Origin: Nocardia transvalensis NBRC 15921
GTDB lineage: Bacteria > Actinomycetota > Actinomycetes > Mycobacteriales > Mycobacteriaceae
Length of the DNA stretch: 64,000 bases
Direction: 5' to 3'
Assembly (NCBI RefSeq): GCF_000308875.1
Contig: NZ_BAGL01000052.1
Span: forward strand, 1 to 64,000
Shown one piece after another: positions 50,369 through 61,361 of the stretch (position 1 is the stretch's first letter; each line of letters begins with the position of its first letter). A program made the position numbers and the translations under genes. The notes under the pieces were generated by a model that made no database searches, was not told the origin of the DNA, and worked only from the letters and a program-made list of their open reading frames with translations.

Positions 50369-51868
50369 CTATCCGACCTGACCGAACCAACGGATCAGGG
50401 CCGCCTCCAGACCGTCGATCCCGCCGTCCGACGCCCAGGCGACGAACCCGTCCGGACGCACGAGCAACGCCGAGAGTTCGCGCGGCTGAGCGGGTTTCGC
50501 GGTCACCACCCGGACCCGCGACGACCAGGGCGCGGCGATCGCCCGCAGCGCCGGCGAGTCGGCGAGGTCCAGCAGCACCGCCCGGCCGTCGGCGCAGTGC
50601 TCCCCCAGCCGGGTGCCGTCGGACAGCTCGATATCGGGGGCCTGCGCGCCCACGAGGTCGTGCCCGCCACCGAGGTCGTACCGGTGCAGCACCCCGGAGA
50701 TCTTCTGGTAGATCCGCGTCGCGCCGTCCCGCGTCGCCAGGAGGTCCACCAGCACGTCCCGCATCGCGCGGCTGCGGGCGTCGCCGCGCATGACCGCGAT
50801 CTGGGCCCGGGTCCACTCCAGCACCCACTCCCCGACCGGATGCCGTTCCGCGGTGTAGGTATCGAGCAGTCCGGGCCGCGCCCAGCCCGCGACGACCGCC
50901 GCCAGCTTCCAGCCGAGATTCACCGCGTCGCCGACGCCGAGGTTCAGGCCCTGTCCGCCGAAGGGCGAATGCACATGGGCCGCGTCGCCCGCCAGCAGCA
51001 CCCGGCCGCGGCGATACTCGGTGACCTGACGCGTGTTGTCGGTGAACCGGGTCGCCGACCGGACGCCCGTGATCTCGACCGGGACGCCCGAGACCGCGCG
51101 CAGGGCGGCTTGGAGTTCCGCGGCGGTGACGGGCGCGGTGCGATCGGCGGGCGGGCCGTCGACCTGCACGGTGAGGATGCGGCCGGGGCCGGGGTTGTGG
51201 ACGTAGATGCCGGTGGCGGTGAAGTTCCAGCCCGGGCGCAGGCCCTCGGCGCCGGTCATCTCGACCACCGCCTGGTGACCGGTGATCAGCGGGTCCAGGC
51301 CCGGGAAGTCGAAGCCCGCGAGCTTGCGGACCAAGCTGTGGCCGCCGTCGCAGCCGACGAGCCATCCGGCCCGGATCGCGGTGTCGCCCAGCCAGATCGT
51401 GACGCAGTCGCTGTCGTCGGTGAATCCGGTGAGTTCGACGCCGCGCCGGATCTCGACGCCGAGTTCGGCGGCCCGTGCGCCGAGGATGCGCTCGATCTCC
51501 TGCTGCCCGACGAACCACGCCTCACTCACCGGGCCCGTCTCGCCGAAGGCCGGATCGTCGAAGTCGACCAGTGACGAGTCGAGGGTGATACCGGCGAAGT
51601 GGCCGACGAAGAAGCGCTGCGGGCCGGGCTGCCCGCCGGTGAAGGCGGCGACCTTCGCGGCATGGTCGTCGAGCAACTGCGGCAGCAGGCCGCGGCGGTA
51701 GAAGGCCTCGGCGGTCGGGACATTGATCGCGCCCGCCTTCACCGTCGGATCGATGTCCGGCAGCCGCTCCACCACCAGTACGTGCACTCCGGCCAGCCGC
51801 AGTTCGCACGCCGTCATCAGGCCCACGGGCCCCGCCCCGGCCACCACCACATCGAATGTCTCGGTCAT
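50369..51868 (-). CDS. FAD-dependent aromatic monooxygenase
   Basis: 499 residues. The FAD-binding GAGPVGLMTACEL is at residues 10-22, the DG motif region at WLVGCDGGHS, and the second FAD site at GDAAHVHSPFGGQGLNLG. A C-terminal thioredoxin-like extension follows. This is the PHBH-fold class A family used on aromatic compounds or antibiotics (Rox-like). No ribosome site precedes the ATG. Confidence 0.9.
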   Translation of the reverse strand: MTETFDVVVAGAGPVGLMTACELRLAGVHVLVVERLPDIDPTVKAGAINVPTAEAFYRRGLLPQLLDDHAAKVAAFTGGQPGPQRFFVGHFAGITLDSSLVDFDDPAFGETGPVSEAWFVGQQEIERILGARAAELGVEIRRGVELTGFTDDSDCVTIWLGDTAIRAGWLVGCDGGHSLVRKLAGFDFPGLDPLITGHQAVVEMTGAEGLRPGWNFTATGIYVHNPGPGRILTVQVDGPPADRTAPVTAAELQAALRAVSGVPVEITGVRSATRFTDNTRQVTEYRRGRVLLAGDAAHVHSPFGGQGLNLGVGDAVNLGWKLAAVVAGWARPGLLDTYTAERHPVGEWVLEWTRAQIAVMRGDARSRAMRDVLVDLLATRDGATRIYQKISGVLHRYDLGGGHDLVGAQAPDIELSDGTRLGEHCADGRAVLLDLADSPALRAIAAPWSSRVRVVTAKPAQPRELSALLVRPDGFVAWASDGGIDGLEAALIRWFGQVG

Positions 51869-52102
51869 GCGGACGAGCGTGCCGACGCGGGGTTTCGCCG
51901 GGCTTGCACGCGCCTTGCACGATGCGCACGCGAGCAGTGGACGCAGGCGTGCATTCGACGCAAACCGGTCGGCCGCATACGATCTCGTTTGTTTGCGGGT
52001 GGAATTTTCTGGCACACTCCCGACGGTTCACCGATTTTTCCCGGCAGCCGGTACTACCGTATGCCCGACTCCACCCGAGCAGTTCTGCGAAAGGCGGACA
52101 CG

Positions 52103-52924
52103 ATGAGCGGGCCGTCTTTCCGCCATACGAACGGGCGGGAGCTGCCACTGGCCGAGCGCTACGCCGGCGCCGAGCCGATCTCCGTCGACGGCACGACCGT
52201 CCATCCGATGTACTCCGAACCGCTGGGCGCGGACCCCGCGGTGGTCACGCTGACGCTGCACGCCGCCGCGCCTCCGGCCGGGCTGCTGGGGCTGGGGATC
52301 GGGCTGTCGGTGCTGAGCGGGCACGTCGCGCTGCGCGGCCGCCGATTACGCGGCGTCGACGTCTGGACCGACGCCATGAGCGGGGGCGTCGACCTGGAGG
52401 TGTGCGCCGCCGGTCCGGACGCCTCCTTCACCCTCACCCCCGTCTGGATGGATGCCGCCGGCGTCACCGAATCGTGGACGGGCAACTACGGCGTGCGCAT
52501 CGAGCGCACCGCGTCGGGGCAGCCGCTGCTGTATTGCAGTTCGGGCATCGGGCCCGCCGATTTCACGGAGTTGGTCGTGGAGGTCGGCACGGCCCCCGCC
52601 CCGACCGATCAGAGCCGCTACCGCAGCGCGCTCTACGATCTCGGCGTCGCCATGCACGGCCGCGGCGAGGTCGACGAGGCCTGCGCCCTGTGGACCCAGG
52701 CCGCCGGATTCGGCCACGCCGGCGCCGCCTACGACCTCGGCGTCGTGCGCTACCGCCGTGGCGAATTCACCGAGGCCGAACGCTGGTGGCGTGCGGCCGC
52801 CGACCACGGCGACATCCGCGCCATGGCCGGTCTCGCCGAAATCCTGGACCGGCGCGGAGATTCGACCGAGGCCCAGATGTGGCGCGCCTACGCCAGCGGC
52901 CGCGCCCAGCCCGTACCGAAATAG
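52103..52924 (+). CDS. Protein with C-terminal Sel1-like repeats
   Basis: 273 residues from an ATG with AAAGGCGG. The N-terminal 160 residues are an unrecognised beta-rich domain. Residues 175-260 contain Sel1/TPR-type repeats (ALYDLGVAMHGRG, AAYDLGVVRYRRG, AMAGLAEILDRRG). It is probably a protein-interaction factor in the cytoplasm. Convergent with the M50-type gene. Confidence 0.78.
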   Translation: MSGPSFRHTNGRELPLAERYAGAEPISVDGTTVHPMYSEPLGADPAVVTLTLHAAAPPAGLLGLGIGLSVLSGHVALRGRRLRGVDVWTDAMSGGVDLEVCAAGPDASFTLTPVWMDAAGVTESWTGNYGVRIERTASGQPLLYCSSGIGPADFTELVVEVGTAPAPTDQSRYRSALYDLGVAMHGRGEVDEACALWTQAAGFGHAGAAYDLGVVRYRRGEFTEAERWWRAAADHGDIRAMAGLAEILDRRGDSTEAQMWRAYASGRAQPVPK

Positions 52925-53665
52925 TCAGGCGCCGCCCACCGAGGGCAGCGGGCCGATCAGCAGGCTGCCGCCGGCGACGAGTGCCGCGAGGGTGACGGCG
53001 GCGAAGAACAGCACCCACAGCAGGGACGGGAGGCGGGTGAGGCGGGAGAGCTGGTCGGCGTCGGAGCCGTCGCCGCGCACTCGCACTCGCTGCAATTCCA
53101 CCACCGCGCGCAATCCGCCCAGCAGCAGGAACCACGCGACGGCGTAGCCGAAGACGCCCTGCCACGTCGCGGTTCCGTACCAGGAGACCGCGAAGGTGAC
53201 CGCGCCCGTCACCACGACCGCGAGCAGGCCGAACAGATTGCGGATCACCAGCAGCAGCACCGCCAGCGCGGCGACCACCAGCCACAGCATCAGCGTCAGC
53301 CGCCCGGTCGCCAGCAGCGCCGCGCACCCGAGCCCGACCAGCGACGGCGAGGGATATCCGGCGAGGGTCGTGAGAATCATCCCGAGCCCGTAGGGCTTTC
53401 CACGCGACACCGTCACGCCCGAGGTATCCGAATGCAACCGGATCCCGCTCAGCGTCCGCCCGGTCACCACCGCCACCACCGCATGCCCGACCTCGTGCGC
53501 GATCGTCACCACCGTCCGCAGCACCCGCCACACCGGCGGATACATCACCAGCGCCAACGCACCCACGCCGGTCGAGACGACCACCCACAGCGGCGGCAAC
53601 GGCGACACCTCACCGAGCCGATCCGTCACCGACGACACCGAACTGTTCATTTCCGACAGATCCAC
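52925..53665 (-). CDS. M50B-type membrane metalloprotease-like protein
   Basis: 246 residues, about six membrane helices. The zinc motif HEVGH is in the second helix (TIAHEVGHAV). The second-metal Asp region is not obvious, though RNLFGLLAVV near residue 140 may correspond. Proteins of this type in actinomycetes are M50 family members of unknown substrate. The GTG start is tentative; an ATG five codons later also fits. Confidence 0.82.
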   Translation of the reverse strand: MDLSEMNSSVSSVTDRLGEVSPLPPLWVVVSTGVGALALVMYPPVWRVLRTVVTIAHEVGHAVVAVVTGRTLSGIRLHSDTSGVTVSRGKPYGLGMILTTLAGYPSPSLVGLGCAALLATGRLTLMLWLVVAALAVLLLVIRNLFGLLAVVVTGAVTFAVSWYGTATWQGVFGYAVAWFLLLGGLRAVVELQRVRVRGDGSDADQLSRLTRLPSLLWVLFFAAVTLAALVAGGSLLIGPLPSVGGA

Positions 53666-53724
53666 CGACGCAGACTAGCGGCGCACCCGCGCCCCCGCAC
53701 TACTCCCGGCGGGAAGCGGACACT

Positions 53725-53798
53725 CCCGCACCCGGTGCGTCTTCCCGCACGAGTTCCGGTGCACCGGAACGGGTGCACGAAGACGCAGAGGGTGCGGG
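53725..53798. repeat. Long nested inverted repeat
   Basis: Outer arms CCCGCACCCGGTGCGTCTT (53725-53743) and AAGACGCAGAGGGTGCGGG (53780-53798) pair with a few mismatches. Inside is the perfect palindrome GTTCCGGTGCACCGGAAC (53753-53770). It lies between two leftward genes and may be a terminator or attenuator, though no T-run follows. Confidence 0.75.
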
Positions 53799-53812
53799 AA
53801 ACGGGATCGGGG

Positions 53813-54844
53813 TCAAGGGCGGGTGAGGGCCTCGGTGGCGGGCTGGTCCTGGAGGTTCTCGATGAACCAGTTGGGGTAGACGGGGGCGGGGGGCATGGCT
53901 TCGGCGAGTTCGGTGATCTCGTCGGCGGTCAGGTGGACGTCGAGGGCGCCGAGGTTGTCGTCGAGCTGATGCCGCTTGGTCGCGCCGAGCAGGATGCTCG
54001 TGACCGCAGGCTGGGCCAGCAGCCAGGCCAGCGCGACCTGGGCGACGCTCGCCTCGTGCTTGCCGGCGATCACCCGCATGCGCTCCACCAGATCGAAGGC
54101 CGCGTCGCGGTCGTAGGGCAGGATGTCGAATCCGGCCAGCCGGTTGTCCGGGTCCGACAGCGACTCGCGGGTGTACTTGCCGCTCAGGAATCCGGAGGCC
54201 AGCGGGCTCCACACCGTCATCCCCTGGCCGTAGCGGCGCATCATCGGGATCACGTCGCGCTCCACGTCGCGGCCGACGAGCGAGTAGTTCATCTGCCCGT
54301 GTGTGAAGGGCGCGAAACCGTTGGCGCGCTGGATCTCCGCGGCCGCCGCCACCTTCCACGCCGACCAGTTGGAGTAACCGAGGTAGCGCGCCTTACCCGA
54401 CCGCACCACGTCGTCCAGCGCGGCCAAGGTCTCCTCGAGCGGCGTGAACGGATCCTCCTTGTGCACGATGTAGACGTCGACATGGTCGGTGCCCAGCCGC
54501 CGCAGGCTCTGGTCGATCGACCACTGGATGTGCCGGCGGGACAGCCCCGCCTGCGTCACGGGCGTCCCGGTCCGGAAGCCGACCTTGGTCGCGATCACGA
54601 CGTCGTCGCGGTGTGCGCGCAGCGCCTGCCCGAGCAGGACCTCCGACTCCCCGCCCGCGTAGCCGTCGGCGGTGTCGAAGAAGTTGATGCCCGCCTCGAG
54701 CGCGCGGCCGACCAGCTCGTCCGCCAGCTCCGCCCCCACCTTCGCGACCGCGGCCATCTCGCTGTTGCCCGCGGTGAAGGTCATGGCGCCGAAGGCCAGG
54801 CGGGAAACGATCAAACCGGTATTACCGAGCGTGCTGAACTCCAT
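53813..54844 (-). CDS. Aldo/keto reductase
   Basis: 343 residues, ATG. The AKR barrel includes FFDTADGYAGGESE with the catalytic Asp and Tyr, Lys in VIATKVGF and His in VDVYIVHKED. NADPH site SILLGATKRHQ. Typical of the yajO/YakC group acting on small aldehydes and ketones. It is followed by a hairpin before the M50-type gene. Confidence 0.9.
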   Translation of the reverse strand: MEFSTLGNTGLIVSRLAFGAMTFTAGNSEMAAVAKVGAELADELVGRALEAGINFFDTADGYAGGESEVLLGQALRAHRDDVVIATKVGFRTGTPVTQAGLSRRHIQWSIDQSLRRLGTDHVDVYIVHKEDPFTPLEETLAALDDVVRSGKARYLGYSNWSAWKVAAAAEIQRANGFAPFTHGQMNYSLVGRDVERDVIPMMRRYGQGMTVWSPLASGFLSGKYTRESLSDPDNRLAGFDILPYDRDAAFDLVERMRVIAGKHEASVAQVALAWLLAQPAVTSILLGATKRHQLDDNLGALDVHLTADEITELAEAMPPAPVYPNWFIENLQDQPATEALTRP

Positions 54845-55048
54845 GGGAGCCGACAGTAATCGGGCGTCCCCCGGCCCGGCCAGCCCCGGTGCGATCGCCT
54901 ACAGCGGAATTTCGGCCCCGGCCGGTTTGACGCTCGCCGTGGCGGGCATGGCGAAAGACACCCCGCGCGAGGCCCACCCTCTAGGCTGAGCGGCGATCGC
55001 GTATTCGACCGCCGGGCAACCCGGCACGACCCTTCGAGGAGAAGCCAG

Positions 55049-55369
55049 ATGAAATCGCCGCGATGGCCCGCCGCAGGTGCCGCCGGATTGGCTGTCGCCA
55101 CAGTGCTTCTCGCCGGCTGCAGCGATGTCGAGAAGGCCCTCAACAAGGGCGGCGACACCCCGTGCAGCGAGTACGTGAAACAGGACCAGGACGGCAAGCG
55201 CACCACGGTCACGAAGTTCGTCAAGCAGCAGACCGGCGACGACCACGAGCCGGCGGGCACCCAGGTCGACCTGACGATGACCGCGGTGGAATTCCTGTGC
55301 GGCAATCAGCGCAACGCCGACACCCCGATCAAGAACGCCGACGTGGCCGGGATCTTCTTCAACAAGTAG
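55049..55369 (+). CDS. Small lipoprotein
   Basis: 106 residues, ATG with GAGGAGAA. Lipobox LAGC at about residue 24. Mature domain about 80 residues with two Cys (PCSEYV, FLCGNQ). The family is the short actinobacterial lipoproteins of unknown role. Convergent with the next gene. Confidence 0.85.
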   Translation: MKSPRWPAAGAAGLAVATVLLAGCSDVEKALNKGGDTPCSEYVKQDQDGKRTTVTKFVKQQTGDDHEPAGTQVDLTMTAVEFLCGNQRNADTPIKNADVAGIFFNK

Positions 55370-55376
55370 CCGCCGC

Positions 55377-56252
55377 TCAGCGCAGCTGCTCGAGGACGGG
55401 CGCGAACTTCTCCATATTCGGTTCGAGCACCGTGAAGTAGCTGATTCCGTAGCGTTTACGACGCTCCCGAAGCTGATCCGCCATCTCCGCCGGAGAACCG
55501 ATCACCACCACCGGAATATCCTCGAGATCGTCTCCGGTGCCCTCCGGAAGATTGGCGGCGTACCGCTCGAGGATCCGCGCGCGCTCGGCGGCCGGGGCGA
55601 CCACCTGCAGCAGGATATTGAATTCGACGCGGCCGGCGCGCTCTCCGAGCAGCCCGCGGGCGTAGTCGAGGCGCTGAGCGGTCGCCTCGGGCCCGGCGAG
55701 CGCGATATGGCCGCTGTCGGCCGCGGTGCCGCCGGTGACACCGATGATGTCGGCGTGCTCGGCCGCCACCCGCAGCAGCCGGTCGCCCCAGCCCGCGATG
55801 AGCAGGGGCGGGCCGCCCGGCCGTGCGGGGCGCGGCTGGTACTCCGGATCGGCGTAGAGCCGCCGCAGTGTCGCCGCCGCCTCGGCCACCTGGTCGACAC
55901 GCTGTCCGGCACCGGGGAACGGGATACCGGCCGCCTCGAATTCGGCCCGCACGTAACCCGCGCCGAGACCGAGTTCGACGCGGCCGTCGGTGAGCAGGTC
56001 GACGGTCGCGACCTCGCGGGCCAGCAGCGCCGGGTTGTAGAACGGCACGTTGAGGACGAAGGTGATCAGCCGCACCCGCTCCGTGGCCTCCGCCGCCTGC
56101 ACCATCGCGGGGAACGGCGCCGGGAGCCCCAGATGGTCGGGCACGCTGACCACGTCGTAGCCGAGTTGTTCCGCGCGGCGGCACTTCTCGATCCAGTCGG
56201 ACCGGGATTCGGGCCGCATCAGATTGACACCGAAGCGGAAGGGAGCGCTCAT
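55377..56252 (-). CDS. Luciferase-like F420-dependent oxidoreductase
   Basis: 291 residues, ATG. Barrel features VVSVPDHLGL, LAREVATVDLLTDGRVELGLGAG (cut by the shared turn), and PLLIAGWGDR. It fits the TIGR03621-like F420 group. Substrate unknown. Divergent from the GAF regulator by about 118 bases. Confidence 0.88.
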   Translation of the reverse strand: MSAPFRFGVNLMRPESRSDWIEKCRRAEQLGYDVVSVPDHLGLPAPFPAMVQAAEATERVRLITFVLNVPFYNPALLAREVATVDLLTDGRVELGLGAGYVRAEFEAAGIPFPGAGQRVDQVAEAAATLRRLYADPEYQPRPARPGGPPLLIAGWGDRLLRVAAEHADIIGVTGGTAADSGHIALAGPEATAQRLDYARGLLGERAGRVEFNILLQVVAPAAERARILERYAANLPEGTGDDLEDIPVVVIGSPAEMADQLRERRKRYGISYFTVLEPNMEKFAPVLEQLR

Positions 56253-56370
56253 CGCTCCTGTCTACCAGCCCCCGGTGACAGATCCGCGACCCGAAATCCG
56301 GCCCGCGCCGCCGCCGGGTACGCAATCATGAGAATGCGCAGGCGCTTTCCGGACGACGAGGTTGGTAGCG

Positions 56371-57579
56371 ATGCCCCAGACCCGCACGCTGTCCCAGCGG
56401 CGCGCCGACCTCGAGCAGGAGTGGGCCCGCTGGGCGTCCTCGCATGCCGTGCCCCCGGGGAAGACGGTGCTGCGCACCGAGGTGGTGCAGTCGTGGCGGC
56501 GCTCGCTGCCCACGGTCGACCCCGCCTGCCCCGCCGCACCCGCCGACTCCGATCCGGGGTCGCGGTGGTCGCGTTCACCGCTGCGCACCCCGGTCACCGA
56601 CCTCTCCGGCGATCTACGCAGTATCGCCGACGATTCCGGATTCGTCGCCGCGGTCACCGACGATCGGGGCACCATCCTGTGGTCGTGCGGCGGCCGGGTG
56701 ATGCGCCGCCGCGCCGAGGAGGTCAACTTCGCGCCGGGCGGCCGCTGGGACGAGACCCACATGGGCACCAACGCGCTGTCGCTCGCGCTGCGCACCGGGC
56801 AGCCGAGCATCGTGTTCTCCGCCGAGCACCTGGTCGCCGCGCTGCACGGGTGGGTCTGTTACTGCGCGCCCATCCATGCCCGCGACGGGCGGCGGCTCGG
56901 CGTGCTCGACCTGTCCACCACCTGGGACCGCTCCCACCCGCTGGCCATGTCGACGGTGCGGGCCCTGGTGTCGGCGATCGAATCCCGGCTGCCGGAGGTA
57001 CCGGCGGACACGGGAGCCGCGGGGATCCGGTTGCGGTGCCTCGGCGGCGCGGCCGTCACGCGAGCGGGACGCTCGATCCGGTTGCGGCCCAGGCAGATCG
57101 AGATCCTCACGCTGCTCGCCCTCGACCCCGACGGCTACACCCCGCAGCGGCTGCACGCCGCGATCTACGGCGACCGCGCGGTCTCCGCGTCGACGCTCAA
57201 GGCCGACGTCTCCCATCTGCGGCAGGCGACGGGCGGCGATATCACCAGCCGCCGCTACACGCTGGCCCGGCCGATCTCCTGCGACGCGGTCGACCTCCTG
57301 GAAGCGATCGCCGCCGGTGATCTCGCCACCGCGCTACGGCTCTATCGGGGCCCGTTGCTACCCGGCTCGGACACCCCCGGCATCGCGCACTGGCGCGAAT
57401 ACCTCACCGTGAGCCTGCGCACCGCCGTGCTGACCAGCGAATCACCCACGCACGCGGTCGAATTCGGCGCGCGCTGCCCCGACGACGCGCAGGTCCACGA
57501 GCACGCGCTGCGCCTGCTCCCCCGGGACGATCCGCGCCGCGCCCTGGTCACCGCCCGGCTGCACGCCGCGCTCGGCTGA
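56371..57579 (+). CDS. GAF-domain regulator of the aldehyde operon
   Basis: 402 residues from the ATG at 56371. Residues 1-60 helical, 80-215 GAF-like sensor ([32 protein letters not shown] as in AcoR-type activators), then a winged helix ([19 protein letters not shown]). Such proteins activate ExaC-type dehydrogenase genes. It lies 110 bases upstream of one. Confidence 0.87.
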   Translation: MPQTRTLSQRRADLEQEWARWASSHAVPPGKTVLRTEVVQSWRRSLPTVDPACPAAPADSDPGSRWSRSPLRTPVTDLSGDLRSIADDSGFVAAVTDDRGTILWSCGGRVMRRRAEEVNFAPGGRWDETHMGTNALSLALRTGQPSIVFSAEHLVAALHGWVCYCAPIHARDGRRLGVLDLSTTWDRSHPLAMSTVRALVSAIESRLPEVPADTGAAGIRLRCLGGAAVTRAGRSIRLRPRQIEILTLLALDPDGYTPQRLHAAIYGDRAVSASTLKADVSHLRQATGGDITSRRYTLARPISCDAVDLLEAIAAGDLATALRLYRGPLLPGSDTPGIAHWREYLTVSLRTAVLTSESPTHAVEFGARCPDDAQVHEHALRLLPRDDPRRALVTARLHAALG

Positions 57580-57688
57580 TATCGCGCCAACCTCGCGCCA
57601 ACCGCGCCGATCCATAGTGGCACAGGTCACGCCGCCCACACCGCGGCGCGATCGTCGCGCACCGCGAGCAGAACAGGAAGCGAGCATC

Positions 57689-59205
<1,517 letters not shown>

Positions 59206-59206
<1 letters not shown>

Positions 59207-59622
59207 TGTCCGGACCTGCTGCGGGACACTCCGTTTCGCGCATCGGCATCACCGACGACGCGGCCCGGCTGCTCGATCAGCTGGCCGGGCGGCACGGTCC
59301 GGTGATGTTCCACCAGTCCGGCGGCTGCTGCGACGGTAGCTCACCCATGTGTTACCCGCGCGGGGAGTTCCGGGTGGGCGGCGCCGATGTGCTGCTGGGT
59401 CACCTTCCCGACGGGACGCCGTTCTGGATGAGCGCCGACCAGTACGAGTACTGGCGCCACACCCACCTCACCGTGGACGTGGTGCCCGGTCGCGGCAGCG
59501 GCTTCTCGCTGGAGGCTCCCGAGGGTGTGCGGTTCCTGATCCGCTCCCGGCTGCTGACCGACGCGGAAGTCGAAGCGCTGGAAGCGGATCCGCCGCGCAC
59601 CGGCGCAGACCACATCGGCTGA
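59206..59622 (+). CDS. DUF779 protein
   Basis: 138 residues; ATG overlaps the dehydrogenase stop by one base. Conserved HQSGGCCDGSSPMC has three Cys, a probable metal or redox site of the DUF779 family, almost always next to ExaC-type dehydrogenases. Function is not established; association with aldehyde oxidation is clear. Confidence 0.92.
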
Positions 59623-59646
59623 CGGGATCGGTGCGCGCCACGCCGG

Positions 59647-61257
59647 TCAGTGCCCGGGCAGCAGGGCGCCGGCGTGGTAGCGCACCGACGGGTTCCACAG
59701 CAGGAAGCTGTCGATCCCGGTCGCGGCGGCCGCGTCGATCTGGGCGCGGACCTCGCCGTCGCCGTAGTTCACCCCGAGGCTGAAGTCCTGCAGCCACGGG
59801 ATCACGGTGGCGCCGGTGCCGGCGGTCTGCGCGCGGAAGTCCTGCAGCGACCGCGCGACGATGTCGTACGGCTGCCCGTTCGGGTTGCCGACCCCGTACT
59901 CCCCGGGACCCCAGTGCGACGGATACACCATCGGCGCAACGTAATCCACGTTCTCCGACATCATCCGGATGTCCTGTGCGATCTGGTCGGGCCGGGTGGC
60001 GGCGATGCCGAAGACGGCCGCGCCCAGGCAGGCGCCCGCGTCGCGCACCGGGTCGCGGCTCTCGCGCAGGAAGTGGGCGATCGAATCGGTCGGCGACTCC
60101 GCGAGCCCCGGGAACCGCATCCCGTCCAGCGGACCGTCGGGGCGGCGGACGTAGTCGTACATGACGCCGTCGAAGCCCAGCCCGGCCGCCTCGGCCGCGA
60201 GCGCGATGTTGTACTCGCGCACATCGGGATTCGCGAAGTTCGTGAACGCGATGGAGCCGTACCCGCTGGAATACGGCTGCCCCGAGGGGTTCTGGGCGAC
60301 CCAGTCCGTGCGACCGCTGTGCCACGCCCAGCCCGCGAGGGTGGGGTCACGGAAGGCCACGATCCGGCCTTCTACTCGTATTCCCATGTCGTGCAGCGTT
60401 TTCAGGGCGGCGGGGGCGTCGTAGATACCGGCCGCGGCCCCGGACTCCCGGGCCAGCGGGACATGTGAGTCGTAGCCGACGGCGCCGTCCTCGTCCTTGA
60501 TATCGAGTTCCACGGTATCGATGCGGCCCTCGCGCGCCATGGCCAGCACACCTTCGCGCAGGCCCTCGTCGGCCCAGCCGTACGCGGTCACGTGGACCGC
60601 CTTCATGCGCGGCGCGGCGACGGCCGTCCCGATCGGGCGCGCGGTCGTATTGCCCGCCGCGTCCGTCGCGACGGCGCTCGCGCCCACGGGGGCGCGGGGC
60701 ACGGTCAGGGCGAAGTCGCCGGAGGCGTCGGGCGTCGCCGAGACAGTGCCGACGGTCACGCGATTCGCGCCGGTCGCCTTGCCGCGCACCGTCACCGGCT
60801 GGCGGTAGGACTGCACCGGCTGCGGCGGCGTCACCTCGAGGGCCGGGGGTTCGGTGTCGACGGTGAAGGTCTTCGAGACTCCGGGGCCGGTCCGCATCCA
60901 GCCGAACAGGCCGCCGGGCGGGATCTCCGCGGTGAGGGTGTGCTCGCCGTCCGACAGCGGGCCGGGCCGGTATCGCACGATATTTCCGGCGACGTCCTTG
61001 TGGACCTCGCGGCCGTCGAGGGTCAGTCGCAGTGCGGCCGGGTCGTGCTCGCGGGCGTCCACCGACAGCGTCAGCGAACGCAGCGCTTCCGCGCCGACGG
61101 GCCCCTCCGGCAGGCCCGTCACACTCAGTCCCGTCGGCTGCGCGCGGACCGCGCCGAGGAGAGATCCGGATATCACTACGAGCGCGATCGCCAGGACCGA
61201 CACCACCACCCATAGCCGACGATCCTGCGTCGGGACACGCTTCAGCAAGGCGTACAC
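59647..61257 (-). CDS. Putative glycoside hydrolase, DUF4015-type barrel
   Basis: 536 residues. One membrane helix near residues 16-36 anchors the protein. Residues 40-210 contain beta-sandwich (Ig-like) repeats. Residues 220-530 form a barrel of the DUF4015/GH13-related group with ELDIKDEDG, GFDGVMYDYVRRPDG and APMVYPSHW. It probably cuts or binds cell-surface glycan outside the membrane. Divergent from a deacetylase. Confidence 0.85.
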   Translation of the reverse strand: MYALLKRVPTQDRRLWVVVSVLAIALVVISGSLLGAVRAQPTGLSVTGLPEGPVGAEALRSLTLSVDAREHDPAALRLTLDGREVHKDVAGNIVRYRPGPLSDGEHTLTAEIPPGGLFGWMRTGPGVSKTFTVDTEPPALEVTPPQPVQSYRQPVTVRGKATGANRVTVGTVSATPDASGDFALTVPRAPVGASAVATDAAGNTTARPIGTAVAAPRMKAVHVTAYGWADEGLREGVLAMAREGRIDTVELDIKDEDGAVGYDSHVPLARESGAAAGIYDAPAALKTLHDMGIRVEGRIVAFRDPTLAGWAWHSGRTDWVAQNPSGQPYSSGYGSIAFTNFANPDVREYNIALAAEAAGLGFDGVMYDYVRRPDGPLDGMRFPGLAESPTDSIAHFLRESRDPVRDAGACLGAAVFGIAATRPDQIAQDIRMMSENVDYVAPMVYPSHWGPGEYGVGNPNGQPYDIVARSLQDFRAQTAGTGATVIPWLQDFSLGVNYGDGEVRAQIDAAAATGIDSFLLWNPSVRYHAGALLPGH

Positions 61258-61361
61258 CAGCTTTCGGTTGACGTCCCTCTACGTTGTACCCAGGTACTGC
61301 CATTCGAGACGACTTTTCGAGATCATCACGAAAATCGTTGGCGGTACGTAACATTGACGTG

